DNA from: Shewanella gelidimarina
GTDB taxonomy: Bacteria > Pseudomonadota > Gammaproteobacteria > Enterobacterales > Shewanellaceae
DNA: 64,000 nt
Reading direction: 5' to 3'
NCBI RefSeq assembly: GCF_023283945.1
Contig: NZ_JAKIKW010000005.1
Coordinates: forward strand, 124,001 to 188,000
Shown here: piece after piece, positions 35,457 through 45,627 of the stretch
How the letters are laid out: the number at the start of each line of letters is the position of its first letter
Position numbering within the stretch: position 1 is the stretch's first letter
Position numbers and translations under genes: made by a program
Notes under the pieces: generated by a model
Database searches by the model: none
Seen by the model: only the letters and a program-made list of their open reading frames with translations
What the model was told of the DNA's origin: nothing

Positions 35457-37751
35457 TCACTTTGCACTGATCTCTATTCGATGCAGTCGCTTGCTTGGCA
35501 GTAAGGGCGTCTGTTGCTGGGCAGCATACTCGGTAAAACCAGCCCGATAAAAGTCTGATAAAGGATGGCCTGACTGCCCCCCGGGAATCGCTAACACTCC
35601 ATTGGCTTCATCACCCGGCTGCACGATAAAGCGTTGAGAAGCGCCAAAAGATGCGCCTTGAACAGCGGGCATATAGCTATCACCAAATCCGGTGACGGTG
35701 GGCATATCTAACAGCGTGCTTAATATCGGGATCTGTTTCGAAAATGGGTGCTGTATCTTTAGCTCGTTAACACTCCCCCATGCTAAGTCATCCATATTGT
35801 CATCTTGACTATGTTTGGCCAACAGTTGTTGTTTACTCTCTTGATATATATTGAGCATATACTCTGACCAACTTGAGTATTTTGTTGGCAACCAAAATTT
35901 TGGTTGTGCGTTGATTAATTGCCACATGGCAGGCTCTAGGTCGCGTTTAACTGGCGATAAACTTAGTGAAGAAAGAGCCAACTGAGTTTCGAGAGGGGCA
36001 AAGGTAGTATCTATAAGCTGTTGTCTGTATTGCCTGACTAAGGTGTAACCCACAGAGTCACTACAAGCACAGGCTTTCCAATTGTTTAGATAAGCAATAT
36101 CTTTAGCGAAACGCTGGGGCTGAGTACTTAACACCGTGATTAGCTGTTGCTGCCAAGGCTGTAAGAATCGTGCTTCATTATCCAACTGTAATTGGTAAAA
36201 ATCATCGACAGTAAAGTCTTTTCCCGCAAAGAGTCGATCTCGAATTTGCGTACTACGAGCACCAAGAGCGTAACCTCCATTGCCTAATGCTTTGTGTTGC
36301 TTGGTCGACACCACACGCGAGTTTCCAGACCACAACCGATGAGTATCAGGATTAATAACCTCAGGTAAAGCCACTTGATCTATAAGCCAGTTATCAGCTT
36401 GATAGTCAGACTCGGCTATTGCTACCTCACTTGGATTAGTTCTTGATGGAAAAGCGCCAGCGGGCTTCCATGCTGCGTTACCGGCGGTATCAACTAGCAT
36501 CATATTTTGCACCGGAATGCCAATATTACTAGCAATGGCGATACCTTGTTGCACATCTTTGATGCTATCGAGTTCAACGAGTGACATATCGACAGCGTAA
36601 TCCTGATGTCCTACCCAAGAGAGTGCATAACGCTTTTCAGACACCCGCTTTACCGGGCCAAATCGAGACATCGGGATCTTATAATCCACTGATGAATCAG
36701 GCAGTCTTATCTCTTCATCTTCAAAGGTCAGTTCGGTATCATCATCAATTTCAATCCAGTCCGCAGTATCAATATAGGCATTGGTAAACCCCCATGCCAC
36801 ATGGCCATTACTACCAACCACAATCGCTGGAGCGCCTGGAAGTGAAACCCCAGTAATACTAATATCTTCACCGTTATGCTGATAATTAAGCTGAGCGCGA
36901 TACCAAATGATAGGCACAGCAAAAGACAGGTGCATATCATCGGATAACATAGCATTGCCATTTTGGGTCAACTCGCCTGTAACGGCCCAGTTGTTACTGC
37001 CGATATCTAGCGGTACAGCAATCTCTTTTGGCAGTGCCTGACTGATATATAATGGCGAAAGCAGAGGGATAGAGGGTGGCGCTAAGCTGATTAGGCTGCC
37101 ATCGAGTGGCGCCTGATATTGGCTGGGTTGAATAATAAACGCCACCATTTCAGCGCCAAATATCGACTGTATATAGGTAAGCGTCAAATCCCGTTTAATC
37201 GTATTTCCTTGCAGATCAAGGTACATACTGTAGATCACCAGTAAACTATCCGCTGGCTCCCATGGACGAGGCTTTGCGCCTGTCACCAGATACTCGAAAG
37301 CATTCATAGATTTAGCAGCAACGGCGTCATTCACGCCTTGAGCATAGGTATTTAAGATCTTTAAGTGCGCCTCTGGCAACGTTTTTAAAATATTATTCGC
37401 GCGCTTTCTTAATTGGTGAAAACGGTGACGCTTGTCTAACTCAAGTGCCTTTGCTCCAAAGATTTCTGATAGTTCTCCAGCAGAATTACGTCTTAAGAGG
37501 TCCATTTGAAAAAAACGATCTTGCCCATGAGCATAGCCTAAGCCGTAAGCAGCATCTTGGCGATGACTGGCCGTGACCACTGCAGTACCTAAACGGTCTC
37601 TTTCAATACTGACATTATCACTTACGGCATCACTTTCTATGGATGCATCCAGCTTTGGTAAGCTCATAAAGAGTAATAGATAAACGACTACGGCGGCGAT
37701 AAACACGATAGAAAGCAAACCAACGGCTGCTATTTTTATTATTTTTTTCAT
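35457..37751 (-). CDS. Penicillin acylase family Ntn-hydrolase
   Basis: An amidase of the penicillin G acylase / acyl-homoserine-lactone acylase superfamily, 764 aa from the ATG at 37751, which has AGGA five bases upstream; a frame starting ten codons earlier lacks this. An N-terminal hydrophobic segment (8-30) exports or anchors it. The precursor is expected to cut itself before the Ser of GSNNWAV (S252), which becomes the N-terminal nucleophile. YGLGYAHGQDRFFQMDLLRR is the typical alpha-chain start. Substrate (beta-lactam, acyl-homoserine lactone or other amide) cannot be read from sequence. Confidence 0.88.
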   Translation of the reverse strand: MKKIIKIAAVGLLSIVFIAAVVVYLLLFMSLPKLDASIESDAVSDNVSIERDRLGTAVVTASHRQDAAYGLGYAHGQDRFFQMDLLRRNSAGELSEIFGAKALELDKRHRFHQLRKRANNILKTLPEAHLKILNTYAQGVNDAVAAKSMNAFEYLVTGAKPRPWEPADSLLVIYSMYLDLQGNTIKRDLTLTYIQSIFGAEMVAFIIQPSQYQAPLDGSLISLAPPSIPLLSPLYISQALPKEIAVPLDIGSNNWAVTGELTQNGNAMLSDDMHLSFAVPIIWYRAQLNYQHNGEDISITGVSLPGAPAIVVGSNGHVAWGFTNAYIDTADWIEIDDDTELTFEDEEIRLPDSSVDYKIPMSRFGPVKRVSEKRYALSWVGHQDYAVDMSLVELDSIKDVQQGIAIASNIGIPVQNMMLVDTAGNAAWKPAGAFPSRTNPSEVAIAESDYQADNWLIDQVALPEVINPDTHRLWSGNSRVVSTKQHKALGNGGYALGARSTQIRDRLFAGKDFTVDDFYQLQLDNEARFLQPWQQQLITVLSTQPQRFAKDIAYLNNWKACACSDSVGYTLVRQYRQQLIDTTFAPLETQLALSSLSLSPVKRDLEPAMWQLINAQPKFWLPTKYSSWSEYMLNIYQESKQQLLAKHSQDDNMDDLAWGSVNELKIQHPFSKQIPILSTLLDMPTVTGFGDSYMPAVQGASFGASQRFIVQPGDEANGVLAIPGGQSGHPLSDFYRAGFTEYAAQQQTPLLPSKRLHRIEISAK

Positions 37752-37880
37752 TACGTTCCTGTAGTGACGTTTAATTAACACTCCTATGCATACCCAAACG
37801 GCTTAAAGCTGCTCTTTTCAGACGTTATGGTATATACCATCATAAACTGGGTTACGAAATTGTTAAACAAGCATTTGAAA

Positions 37881-38178
37881 TTAAGAGCTGTAGATCTTTC
37901 ACGGTTGTTTTTGCCGCCGTCTATTGGCTATTTTGACAAGGCGGAGGCGATGTCGTTTAGTCATTCTCCACAAATAGCCTACAACACCGTAAAAATAGCC
38001 AAGAAGCGCGGCCCGTCGGGTTCGTTTCAATGCTTACCATTTGTTATTACAAGAGTGCGTTAGCAGTCTTGTTTAATTTATTCAGCATCATAGCTAAAGC
38101 CTTGAACTAGAATCATTATTCCCTACGGTAAAGAATTGAACAAAAACCAAGCTCGAAAGATCAACAGCCTCTAGCCTA
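37881..38178 (-). mobile_element. ~300-bp MITE-like element, copy A
   Basis: On the plus strand it opens with AGAGCTGTAGATCTTTC and closes with GAAAGATCAACAGCCTCT, an imperfect terminal inverted repeat. Its 146-bp core (37888-38033) matches cores at 55189-55334 and 57288-57433 in reverse orientation, and similarity extends over the outer half too. The core contains an internal inverted repeat (TTGGCTATTTT / AAAATAGCCAA). There is no transposase, so it is a non-autonomous element or an insertion-sequence remnant. It lies in the gap upstream of the penicillin acylase gene. Confidence 0.8.
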
Positions 38179-38264
38179 ACGACCTATTTAAAAACGAATA
38201 AATAGCGGTATTTATCGCTCGATATGGCAGAATTGTCTACAAGGGCAAACAGTAAAGATGACGA

Positions 38265-38516
38265 ATGGCAAAACCAAATAAGAAAGGACCGACACAAACC
38301 GTTGAGATATTCTGCGCTAAGTGTCGAGTGCTATTATATAAGTACCGAAAAGGGGGCAAAGGTGCATTAGTAAAATGCTTCAAAGAGCGTATTGTGACCG
38401 ATTATACCAACGCACCCTGTACATGCCCTCAATGCGGACAAGTGTTTGCCAGAGACACCCTCGTCCGCGGCGCCCCAGCCTATAAATTTGTTGGCGGTAA
38501 GGTCACCATGAAATAG
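38265..38516 (+). CDS. Small zinc-ribbon protein of unknown function
   Basis: 83 aa, basic, with CAKC near the N-terminal third and CPQC near 60, together a four-Cys zinc-ribbon pattern; an extra Cys precedes the second pair. It has no signal peptide or membrane segment. It lies 126 bases before the RhlE-type helicase in the same direction, so a link to RNA metabolism is possible but unproven. Not recognised as a named family. Confidence 0.7.
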   Translation: MAKPNKKGPTQTVEIFCAKCRVLLYKYRKGGKGALVKCFKERIVTDYTNAPCTCPQCGQVFARDTLVRGAPAYKFVGGKVTMK

Positions 38517-38642
38517 CCGATGTTGAGATAACAATATCACCCGATAGTCGCGACATACTGTTATAATAAAAGACGGTGGCTGTGCCATCACGCCGCCTTT
38601 AACTGCAATAAGCAACATCACAACAGATAACTGAGACTCACC

Positions 38643-39971
38643 ATGCCGTTTTCAAAGCTTGGATTAAGCAATCCAATCGTTACCGCTGTAACCGAACAAG
38701 GTTACACCACCCCAACCCCAATCCAAGCTAAGAGTATTCCGGTGATCTTAAGCGGCCGAAATCTGATTGCAGCTGCGCAAACAGGTACCGGTAAAACCGC
38801 AAGCTTCGTATTACCGATATTGCAAATACTCAGCCAATCGCAAACTCAGCGCAAAAAACGTATTAGAGCGTTAATCCTCACTCCGACCCGCGAGCTGGCT
38901 GTGCAGGTTGAAGCGAATATTGCTCAGTACGGTAAACACCTAGACCTTACTTCAATGGCGATGTATGGCGGCGTAGATGCCGAACCACAACGACAGGGCT
39001 TGTTAGAAGGCGTAGACATACTGGTCGCGACACCGGGTCGCTTACTTGATATGTATACCCAACGGGCAATTCATTTTGATGAACTAGAAATTTTAGTACT
39101 CGATGAAGCCGATAGAATGCTCGATATGGGCTTTATCGAAGACATCGACAAGATCATGGATAAGTTGCCAACAGACAGACAAAGTCTGCTGTTCTCAGCC
39201 ACGCTGTCCCATCAAGTTAAGGCACTGGCGAAAACCACTGTCGACAGACCCGTTGAAATATCTGTCATCGCCAATACAGATTCCAAGCCCAAAATTGAAC
39301 AATGGCTCATCACTGTTGATAAAGATAAAAAATCAGCATTATTAAGCCACTTAATTAAAGAAAATGATTGGCAGCAAGCGCTGATCTTTATCGAAACCAA
39401 GCAAGGCGCTGCAAAACTCGTTAGCCAACTCGAAAAGCGAGGCATTACTGCCGAGTGTATCCATGGCGGCCGAAGCCAAGAGGTTCGAGAAAAAATATTG
39501 GCCGACTTTAAAGCCGGCAACATTGGATTACTCGTCGCCACTGGCGTTGCAGCCCGTGGTCTAGACATTGATGAATTACCTTTGGTGATTAACTATGATC
39601 TGCCCTATCCAGCCGATGACTACATTCACCGTATTGGCCGTACAGGTCGAGCTGGGGCCAATGGCCAAGCGGTATCTTTGGTTTCGAGAGATGATTTCAA
39701 AAACTTATGCATGATTGAAAGTCGACTGGGTCAGCTAATAGAGCGCAGAGAAATTGAGGGATTTACTCCTCAAAAAGATGTGCCAATATCGGTATTGAAT
39801 TTCAAACCGAAGTTCAAAACAATGACTGAAAAAAGTAAAGATACGGCAAAACGCGAACCTAAACGTAGCGTAAATACTGCAGCAGATAAAAAGCGTACCG
39901 GCCAACAGGATTCAAAAAGCAAAGCGAATAAAGACGCTAATAAGTTACCGCTGAACCCTTGGAACGTTTAA
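38643..39971 (+). CDS. rhlE: DEAD-box RNA helicase, RhlE type
   Basis: ATP-dependent RNA helicase, 442 aa, cytoplasmic. Visible motifs: Q motif (GYTTPTPIQ), I AQTGTGKT, Ia PTRELA, Ib TPGRLLD, II DEADRMLDMGF, III SAT, V VATGVAARGLDI and VI HRIGRTGRAG. The tail after about 385 is short, Lys-rich and disordered, as in RhlE-group proteins involved in ribosome assembly or RNA decay. The subfamily call rests on the DEADRMLDMGF block and length; other small DEAD-box paralogues are possible. Confidence 0.85.
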   Translation: MPFSKLGLSNPIVTAVTEQGYTTPTPIQAKSIPVILSGRNLIAAAQTGTGKTASFVLPILQILSQSQTQRKKRIRALILTPTRELAVQVEANIAQYGKHLDLTSMAMYGGVDAEPQRQGLLEGVDILVATPGRLLDMYTQRAIHFDELEILVLDEADRMLDMGFIEDIDKIMDKLPTDRQSLLFSATLSHQVKALAKTTVDRPVEISVIANTDSKPKIEQWLITVDKDKKSALLSHLIKENDWQQALIFIETKQGAAKLVSQLEKRGITAECIHGGRSQEVREKILADFKAGNIGLLVATGVAARGLDIDELPLVINYDLPYPADDYIHRIGRTGRAGANGQAVSLVSRDDFKNLCMIESRLGQLIERREIEGFTPQKDVPISVLNFKPKFKTMTEKSKDTAKREPKRSVNTAADKKRTGQQDSKSKANKDANKLPLNPWNV

Positions 39972-40368
39972 AAATTGCTCTCGGGATAGTTGATCTTTAA
40001 CAGGTTGACTATTCTGCTGTATTTTAAACGCAGCAAAACGGGTTGCTTACAACACTTAAAAATATAACCATTATTAAACAATAAGATAGACACACTGTCT
40101 TTTGAATGGGTTTAACTCAGATTGGCTTAGTACTTTAACTGCTGCGTTACAGACCTCATTGCGCTAATAGTATTCACTCAAATAAAATAGAAAGACGCAT
40201 CCCGCTAATATTGTTACGCTAGTTTTCAATAAGTTAATATTAAAATCAATTAACGAGTTCAACTTAGAGAGAAGGCTCTTGATAGGATCACGTTAGCTCT
40301 CTTTATTAAAGTCATTGTTTAACCACTGACACGTTACACTTAAGTGATAAAATCAATAAAAGGCATTT
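39972..40368. other. Gene-free stretch between rhlE and the TPR gene
   Basis: 397 bases, AT-rich. An AAAGG ribosome-binding site lies seven bases before the next ATG. No convincing terminator with a T-run, no repeat and no small gene was found. Confidence 0.4.
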
Positions 40369-41559
40369 ATGATTGTAAGTCCAGAACCACTAAAAAAACG
40401 CAAGTTAGCTATCCCATTATTAATGGCGACTTTGGCGATTATTGCACTTTTAAGCTTCATTTATTATCCACACAATGAGCAAGTGGCTTTAGACAATGGC
40501 GCCATTATTATACTCCCAGTAAAAATAACTCAGAGTGCCACCAACCCTCTTTGGCAACAATATGCCCATCAAGAAAGTCTCATTGCTCAACTCCATAATT
40601 CTAATGCCTTTCCTGTTCTACAAGTTGAAGATGTCATCAACTTTGTACTTCAAAGCTCAAGCTTTATTGAAGACAGCCGCCCTTTGCAGGTAACCAAGTT
40701 ACTCACCTTATCGGGTGCCTCTTTAGTGGTGGAATCCATCATTACTGAACACAATAACCGTTACCAACTAGAGTTCAACTTATATAGTCCTAGCCAGCAC
40801 CAAAATGGCAGCATACAAGCCGACAATATTGAATCACTGTATCTTGATTTAGCTAAGCTTATTAATAATAAAACCCAAGCTAAAGCTAATACAAACAGCA
40901 TTGAAAGCCGAACATACTTTAATAATCCGCTACTTATTTTAGCCCTTAAACAACTGCAATACAGTGAAACCACTGCTGCGAGTGAAACTCTTGATACTTT
41001 ATTAAGTTCAGATCCTGGCAATCTCATCGCCCAAAGACAAACAGCAGAAATACTGCTCAAGCAGCAAGAATTTGTAGCGGCAAACAACATCGTATCGGCA
41101 GCGTTAACACAAGCAGAATCAACCGGTAACCGCCGTGAGTCAGCTCGGTTAGGGTTAACGTTGGCAAAAGGCTATATTGAGCAGGGGGAACTAGCCCGCG
41201 CACTATCGACCCTATCTCAGAGCCGAAGGAATGCGGCAAATTCACAAGACTGGCTCTATCTTGCTTATGTCGCTGCCTGGGCAGGACATGTAAATCAACG
41301 CCTGGGCCGCTATGCCGCCGCTAAACAGCAATATCAGCTGTCAGTTGACTATCATCAAATGGTCGGTTATCAACCAGGCCAAGTTATTGGTTTGAATAAC
41401 TTGGCCCAACTGGCGCTGCTGCAGCATAACTACTCACAAGCCTATAAAAGTATTCAACGTTCAGTAGCGATTGTTACTCAAAAAGACCTTATTGATTTAA
41501 AGCCTGAAACCATGGCATTACTGACTAAAGTAGAGAACAAACGCCAAGGTATTAGGTAA
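40369..41559 (+). CDS. Membrane-anchored TPR protein resembling the periplasmic half of CadC/ToxR-like regulators
   Basis: 396 aa. The start has AAAGG seven bases upstream. The short cytoplasmic end (KKRK) is followed by a membrane segment at about 13-31. A ~130-residue domain (IIILPVKIT ... YLDLAKLI) follows, and the C-terminal half holds several TPR-like helical pairs (SETLDTLLSSDPGNLIAQRQTAEILLKQ and following, written here only by its first block). The layout matches the extracytoplasmic half of winged-helix transmembrane regulators, but no DNA-binding domain precedes the membrane segment here or just upstream. Function unknown. Confidence 0.65.
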   Translation: MIVSPEPLKKRKLAIPLLMATLAIIALLSFIYYPHNEQVALDNGAIIILPVKITQSATNPLWQQYAHQESLIAQLHNSNAFPVLQVEDVINFVLQSSSFIEDSRPLQVTKLLTLSGASLVVESIITEHNNRYQLEFNLYSPSQHQNGSIQADNIESLYLDLAKLINNKTQAKANTNSIESRTYFNNPLLILALKQLQYSETTAASETLDTLLSSDPGNLIAQRQTAEILLKQQEFVAANNIVSAALTQAESTGNRRESARLGLTLAKGYIEQGELARALSTLSQSRRNAANSQDWLYLAYVAAWAGHVNQRLGRYAAAKQQYQLSVDYHQMVGYQPGQVIGLNNLAQLALLQHNYSQAYKSIQRSVAIVTQKDLIDLKPETMALLTKVENKRQGIR

Positions 41560-41574
41560 CGTTTTAGCTCAATC

Positions 41575-42927
41575 TCAATGATGATTAAAAAGGTTCATCG
41601 CACTGCGGCTCATGGCCCGAACGCCGGTATTGATCGTCAGTGGATAATCGGGTGCAAATTGACTCGAATGTAATGAAGGTAATGTGGATCCCTTATCCAA
41701 ACTTATTTGGTACGAGTCTGGATCCACAGCGCCTAGCCAGAAGAGGGTGATGGGACGCTTTTCAGCGGTAAGACCATATAAGCCAAAATCTTCTCCGGCC
41801 ATTACAGGCTCGGACTTGAGCACATTTTCAACGCCAAGTTCTTGCTCAATACTCGCTTGTACATTGGCAGCCAGTGTGGGGTCATTATAGGTAGAGGGAA
41901 TTCTTTCCTCTTCATGGACATACACTTCTGGCATTAGCTCATCTGGTAAGCCCGCACTGATAGCAATCCCTCTGGTAAGGCGTTTGAGCGCTTCTATTTG
42001 CTGCAAGCGTACATCTGGATTATATGACCGCAGTGTTAACTGCAGCCTCACTTCGTCTGAAATAATATTGTGTTTCGAGCCGCCATGAATAGAACCCACG
42101 GTGATCACATTTGGCTCAAGCGGTGAGATCTCTCGACTCGAAATGGTTTGCAGTGCCAGCACCATTCTAGAGGCTAACACTACAGGATCTTTGGTTGCAT
42201 GGGGATAAGCGCCGTGTCCGCCCTTGCCCTTTACTTTTATATCAACTGAATCAACATTAGCCAAAGCATACCCAGGAGCAATTCCCACCTTTCCGGCTGG
42301 GATCCCCGCGCTAACATGCAAGCCGATGATATAATCAGGCGTGGGAAATTGAGTAAAAAGGCCCTGTTTAAGCATCGCTTTTGCGCCACCACCCACCTCT
42401 TCTGCGGGTTGTGCCACCATCATTAAGGTGCCTTTCCAGTCAGCTTTATTAGCCACCAGCTGCTCCGCGGTGCCAATCAGACTGGTCATATGAATATCGT
42501 GCCCACAGCCGTGCATAATGCCTACCGTGTTATTACTCGCATCTTTAGTCGTCACTATCGAAGCGTATGGCTTACCCGTCTCTTCTATGATGGGCAGTCC
42601 GTCGGTATCGGCCCTTATCATGACCGTCGGCCCATCTCCATTTTTATATATCCCAACAACGCCATATCCACCGAATTGCTCAGTCACTTCAAACCCCAGC
42701 GTGGCGAGTTCTTTTGCCATGCGGGCACTGGTGGCTTTTTCTTCGAAGGACAGCTCTGGATGTTGATGTAGATGCAGATACAACGCCTCAAGTTTCGGCA
42801 TCGCTTTATCAACAGAGTCACTCAAGCTGGCAGCTACGGCGTTACCACTTAATGCCACTGTGAACAACAAGCATAAGCTAAGTGCAATGGGGGTTTTCGA
42901 AGAGATTGTCATAACGATGCTATCCAT
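41575..42927 (-). CDS. Exported M20-family amidohydrolase (hippurate/N-acyl amino acid hydrolase-like)
   Basis: A metal-dependent amidase with a signal peptide (ALSLCLLFTVALSGNAVAA), 450 aa. The catalytic domain shows LHQHPELSFEE, the metal-binding block MHGCGHDIHM, PAEEVGGGAKAM and GGHGAYPH. The lid domain and final EDFG motif (AGEDFGLYG) are present, as in M20D enzymes such as HipO. Periplasmic location is inferred from the signal. Two ATGs near the start (five codons apart) cannot be separated, as neither has a clear ribosome-binding site. It converges on the TPR gene, 15 bases away. Confidence 0.88.
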   Translation of the reverse strand: MDSIVMTISSKTPIALSLCLLFTVALSGNAVAASLSDSVDKAMPKLEALYLHLHQHPELSFEEKATSARMAKELATLGFEVTEQFGGYGVVGIYKNGDGPTVMIRADTDGLPIIEETGKPYASIVTTKDASNNTVGIMHGCGHDIHMTSLIGTAEQLVANKADWKGTLMMVAQPAEEVGGGAKAMLKQGLFTQFPTPDYIIGLHVSAGIPAGKVGIAPGYALANVDSVDIKVKGKGGHGAYPHATKDPVVLASRMVLALQTISSREISPLEPNVITVGSIHGGSKHNIISDEVRLQLTLRSYNPDVRLQQIEALKRLTRGIAISAGLPDELMPEVYVHEEERIPSTYNDPTLAANVQASIEQELGVENVLKSEPVMAGEDFGLYGLTAEKRPITLFWLGAVDPDSYQISLDKGSTLPSLHSSQFAPDYPLTINTGVRAMSRSAMNLFNHH

Positions 42928-43100
42928 TTCAAACGGTTATTTAAAGGTTAAGCTAACATAGGGATTATTAAAGTGCGAAATCAAAACAGAGCGAAAACCA
43001 ATCCCAATATAAAACACACCGCACAACTCATTTAGGCAGATGAAAACAAAATGGTAAGGAATTTGGCTAAAATGATAACGCTCGTAGCGTTTTAATTAAT

Positions 43101-43128
43101 AAAAATGCAGCCATAAGGCTGCATTTTT
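43101..43128 (-). terminator. Terminator of the TonB receptor gene
   Basis: AAAAATGCAGCC, loop ATAA, GGCTGCATTTTT: a 12-bp perfect stem with A and T runs at both ends, 17 bases after the receptor stop. It could act in both directions. Confidence 0.9.
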
Positions 43129-43145
43129 ATCGGGTTAATTTACGG

Positions 43146-45578
43146 CTACAAACGGTAAGTTAACGACAACTTGGCGTTACGTTCTTCCCCTGGCATTCCG
43201 CCTAAGAACATCGCTTTACTGTAATACTCTTCGTTAAAGAGGTTATTAACATTGAGCTGTATTTTCCATTGTTCTACATCATAGCTAATAGCAGAGTCCA
43301 GCACGGTGTAACTCGGCACATAACCATCAGGGATCCCAAATGAATCAGAGTTAGTGCTGCGGTCATCAACGTATTTAGCACCTAAACTGATGTTGACTGG
43401 GCTTTCTAGTGTGAACCAATCTGCTCCATAGGTTACCCACGCACTCGCTGTTACATAAGGAACACCTTTCTGACGTGTATCGAAACTGCTTCTGTTAGGG
43501 TCTTTTTTATCTCGGGCATCCTGGTAAACACCATTGATGTTTACCATCCATTGCTCACTAATGTGTGCATTTAAATCAAGTTCAACACCCGTTGTTTCCT
43601 CTTTACCATCATAAAAACTTTGAGATACACCAGGTGCTGATACACCCTCTTCATAGTCAGGGTTACTGTACTGTAAGTTAGTCCGCGCGCTCTTAAAGAA
43701 CACTAACGACATCAGCATTTGATCTTCAAACGCTTTGTATCTAATTCCCAAGTCATCACTAACCGATTCAGAATCCGCTCGATCGTCTCCCGTCCCGTCT
43801 ATCCCACCGAGTATGCTATATGCAGTACGCCCCTTTGAGTGGTTTACAAAGAAAGACAAGTCATCCGTAGGCATGTAAGTCACCCCTAAATTGTAAGTGA
43901 CGCCGTTATCGGTTGTGTCAGCTTCAGCTCTAGGTTCGGCTTTACTTGCTGAATAACGTGGGTCTACCCCCAAATGTTGGTAAGACTGTGTTATCTCATT
44001 GAATGCCACACCAATACGAGTGGTAAAACCATAACCTAAATAGCCAACATGCTGCAGACCTACGCCCCAAGCATTAACCTTCTTAGTATAATTACTGGTC
44101 ATCAAAGGATCATGATCTTCAAAGCTCCCTTTCGCCCAGTTTGGATTACGAATATCATAAATATAAGGCAGAGCACCCTGATAAATAGTGTCACCTGCTT
44201 TGTTCTTAATCGCTTTATCAGCATCATATATTGAATATTGTTTAACAGTGATATCTCTATCTTCAAAGTTAGCATTAACTAATAATTCATTTTCCATATT
44301 GCCAATTTCGAAATCATAACGAAGATCGGCAAAATATTGCCAAGACGTTTCATCGGCTTCTACTTTACGATATTCCTGGCGACGCCCTGCAAATGGATAT
44401 AACACGCCATTTTCGACGAGTGGCGCCCGTGGATCTTCATTTATCTTGCCGCGTCGATCCCAATAAACATAGTTATATGCACCTGTTTGACGAGCAAAAC
44501 CCGAGGTATAGTCACGGTATTGTAATTGTTGATTTAGAAAGAGATTATCGTTTAAATAGATATTGTGGGTTAACTTAAAGCGTAGCTCTTCGCCTTCATT
44601 ATCTTTTGCCATTGGAGAGATAATTCCCGCATGACCAAAAGCATAAGGGGTTTGGCCGTCACTACTGGAAAGCGAATCCGCTAGCTGTTGGCGCTGCGCA
44701 TCCGTTAATTGAAGCCCTGCATTATTTGGATCGTTAATCAAGTCCTCCCAACTAACCTCACCAGCGCCCTTACCGCCTACAGAATCTGCATTAAAGATAC
44801 GTATGGGGTGACCAATAGAATCAACAGCAATAGCATCTTTAATATAAGTAGCTGATAACATAAGATCTTGGCTATCACTCATGATATATTTTAAAGAAGT
44901 GTAAACCTCATCTCTATCAGTACCAATCTCACGGAAACCATCACTACGAGCACTTTTAGCCACAACTCGATAGGCTAAGTTGTCGGTGATCCCACCGGTA
45001 CTGTCTACAGAAAATGCATAGGTGTCCCATTGACCCACTTCAGCAGTAAACTCATTTGAAGACTCAAATTGTGGTTTTTTCTCTATAAGGTTAATCACCC
45101 CCCCCGCGCTGCCCATGCCATAAAGCCCAGTCGCAGGCCCTTTTAAGACCTCTACCGATTCAACATTGGTCAATGAGCGAGTAGGATTAAATGAATTACC
45201 CAGTCCAGCACCACCATACATACCATCATAGGTGTAATTAGCGCCTAGACCACGGATCACTAAATTATCACCGATACCATAGTTATTACCTGCTTGAGTA
45301 ACACCACTAATATTACGTATCAAATCCTGTAGATTATCCACACCTTGTGCTTGAATCAGCTCTTCATCAACAATAACGACTGCCGCAGGCGTTTCCATGA
45401 GTGACATATTAGACTTTGTTGCGAGGCCCGAGTTCATCACAACTTGGTTTTGTCTGCCATAGACCGTTATCCGCTCAATGTTACTGTTCGCTTCAACGGT
45501 TTCTGCTGCATAAATTGTTGTCGGTAAAAATGTGGATGCACATGCAATTGCTAATATGGAATAACGAAAACCTTTCAT
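43146..45578 (-). CDS. TonB-dependent siderophore receptor
   Basis: An 810-aa outer-membrane receptor for energy-driven uptake of a ferric siderophore. Signal peptide 1-24 ends in IYA/A. The plug domain (about 50-165) has ETPAAVVIVDEE, IRGLG and the VEVLKGPATGLYGMGSAGG block. The C-terminal ~600 residues form a 22-strand barrel, ending in NAKLSLTYRL. A TonB-box-like stretch (ERITVYG) follows the signal. The subgroup with NISGVTQAGN and VEVLKGP is the FhuA/FpvA/ferrichrome-type siderophore receptor group; the ligand is unknown. A Fur-box-like site lies 33 bases upstream of the start, so iron repression is expected. No siderophore or TonB genes are adjacent. Confidence 0.92.
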   Translation of the reverse strand: MKGFRYSILAIACASTFLPTTIYAAETVEANSNIERITVYGRQNQVVMNSGLATKSNMSLMETPAAVVIVDEELIQAQGVDNLQDLIRNISGVTQAGNNYGIGDNLVIRGLGANYTYDGMYGGAGLGNSFNPTRSLTNVESVEVLKGPATGLYGMGSAGGVINLIEKKPQFESSNEFTAEVGQWDTYAFSVDSTGGITDNLAYRVVAKSARSDGFREIGTDRDEVYTSLKYIMSDSQDLMLSATYIKDAIAVDSIGHPIRIFNADSVGGKGAGEVSWEDLINDPNNAGLQLTDAQRQQLADSLSSSDGQTPYAFGHAGIISPMAKDNEGEELRFKLTHNIYLNDNLFLNQQLQYRDYTSGFARQTGAYNYVYWDRRGKINEDPRAPLVENGVLYPFAGRRQEYRKVEADETSWQYFADLRYDFEIGNMENELLVNANFEDRDITVKQYSIYDADKAIKNKAGDTIYQGALPYIYDIRNPNWAKGSFEDHDPLMTSNYTKKVNAWGVGLQHVGYLGYGFTTRIGVAFNEITQSYQHLGVDPRYSASKAEPRAEADTTDNGVTYNLGVTYMPTDDLSFFVNHSKGRTAYSILGGIDGTGDDRADSESVSDDLGIRYKAFEDQMLMSLVFFKSARTNLQYSNPDYEEGVSAPGVSQSFYDGKEETTGVELDLNAHISEQWMVNINGVYQDARDKKDPNRSSFDTRQKGVPYVTASAWVTYGADWFTLESPVNISLGAKYVDDRSTNSDSFGIPDGYVPSYTVLDSAISYDVEQWKIQLNVNNLFNEEYYSKAMFLGGMPGEERNAKLSLTYRL

Positions 45579-45608
45579 CTCAAACCCTACTTAAGTATTA
45601 TGCGGCGA

Positions 45609-45627
45609 GATGATAACCATTCTCATT
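45609..45627 (-). promoter_or_regulatory. Fur-box-like operator of the TonB receptor gene
   Basis: The minus strand reads TGAGAATGGTTATCA (45611-45625) against the Fur core TGATAATNATTATCA, 12 of 14 defined positions. It lies 33 bases before the receptor ATG. Immediately upstream are three tandem CATTAA-type hexamers. The remaining gap to 46017 has only the hairpin listed next. Confidence 0.8.

Noticed and set aside
37827..38063. 78-codon plus-strand frame between the penicillin acylase gene and the zinc-ribbon gene
   Set aside because: Most of it lies in MITE copy A and the frame is not kept in copies B and C.
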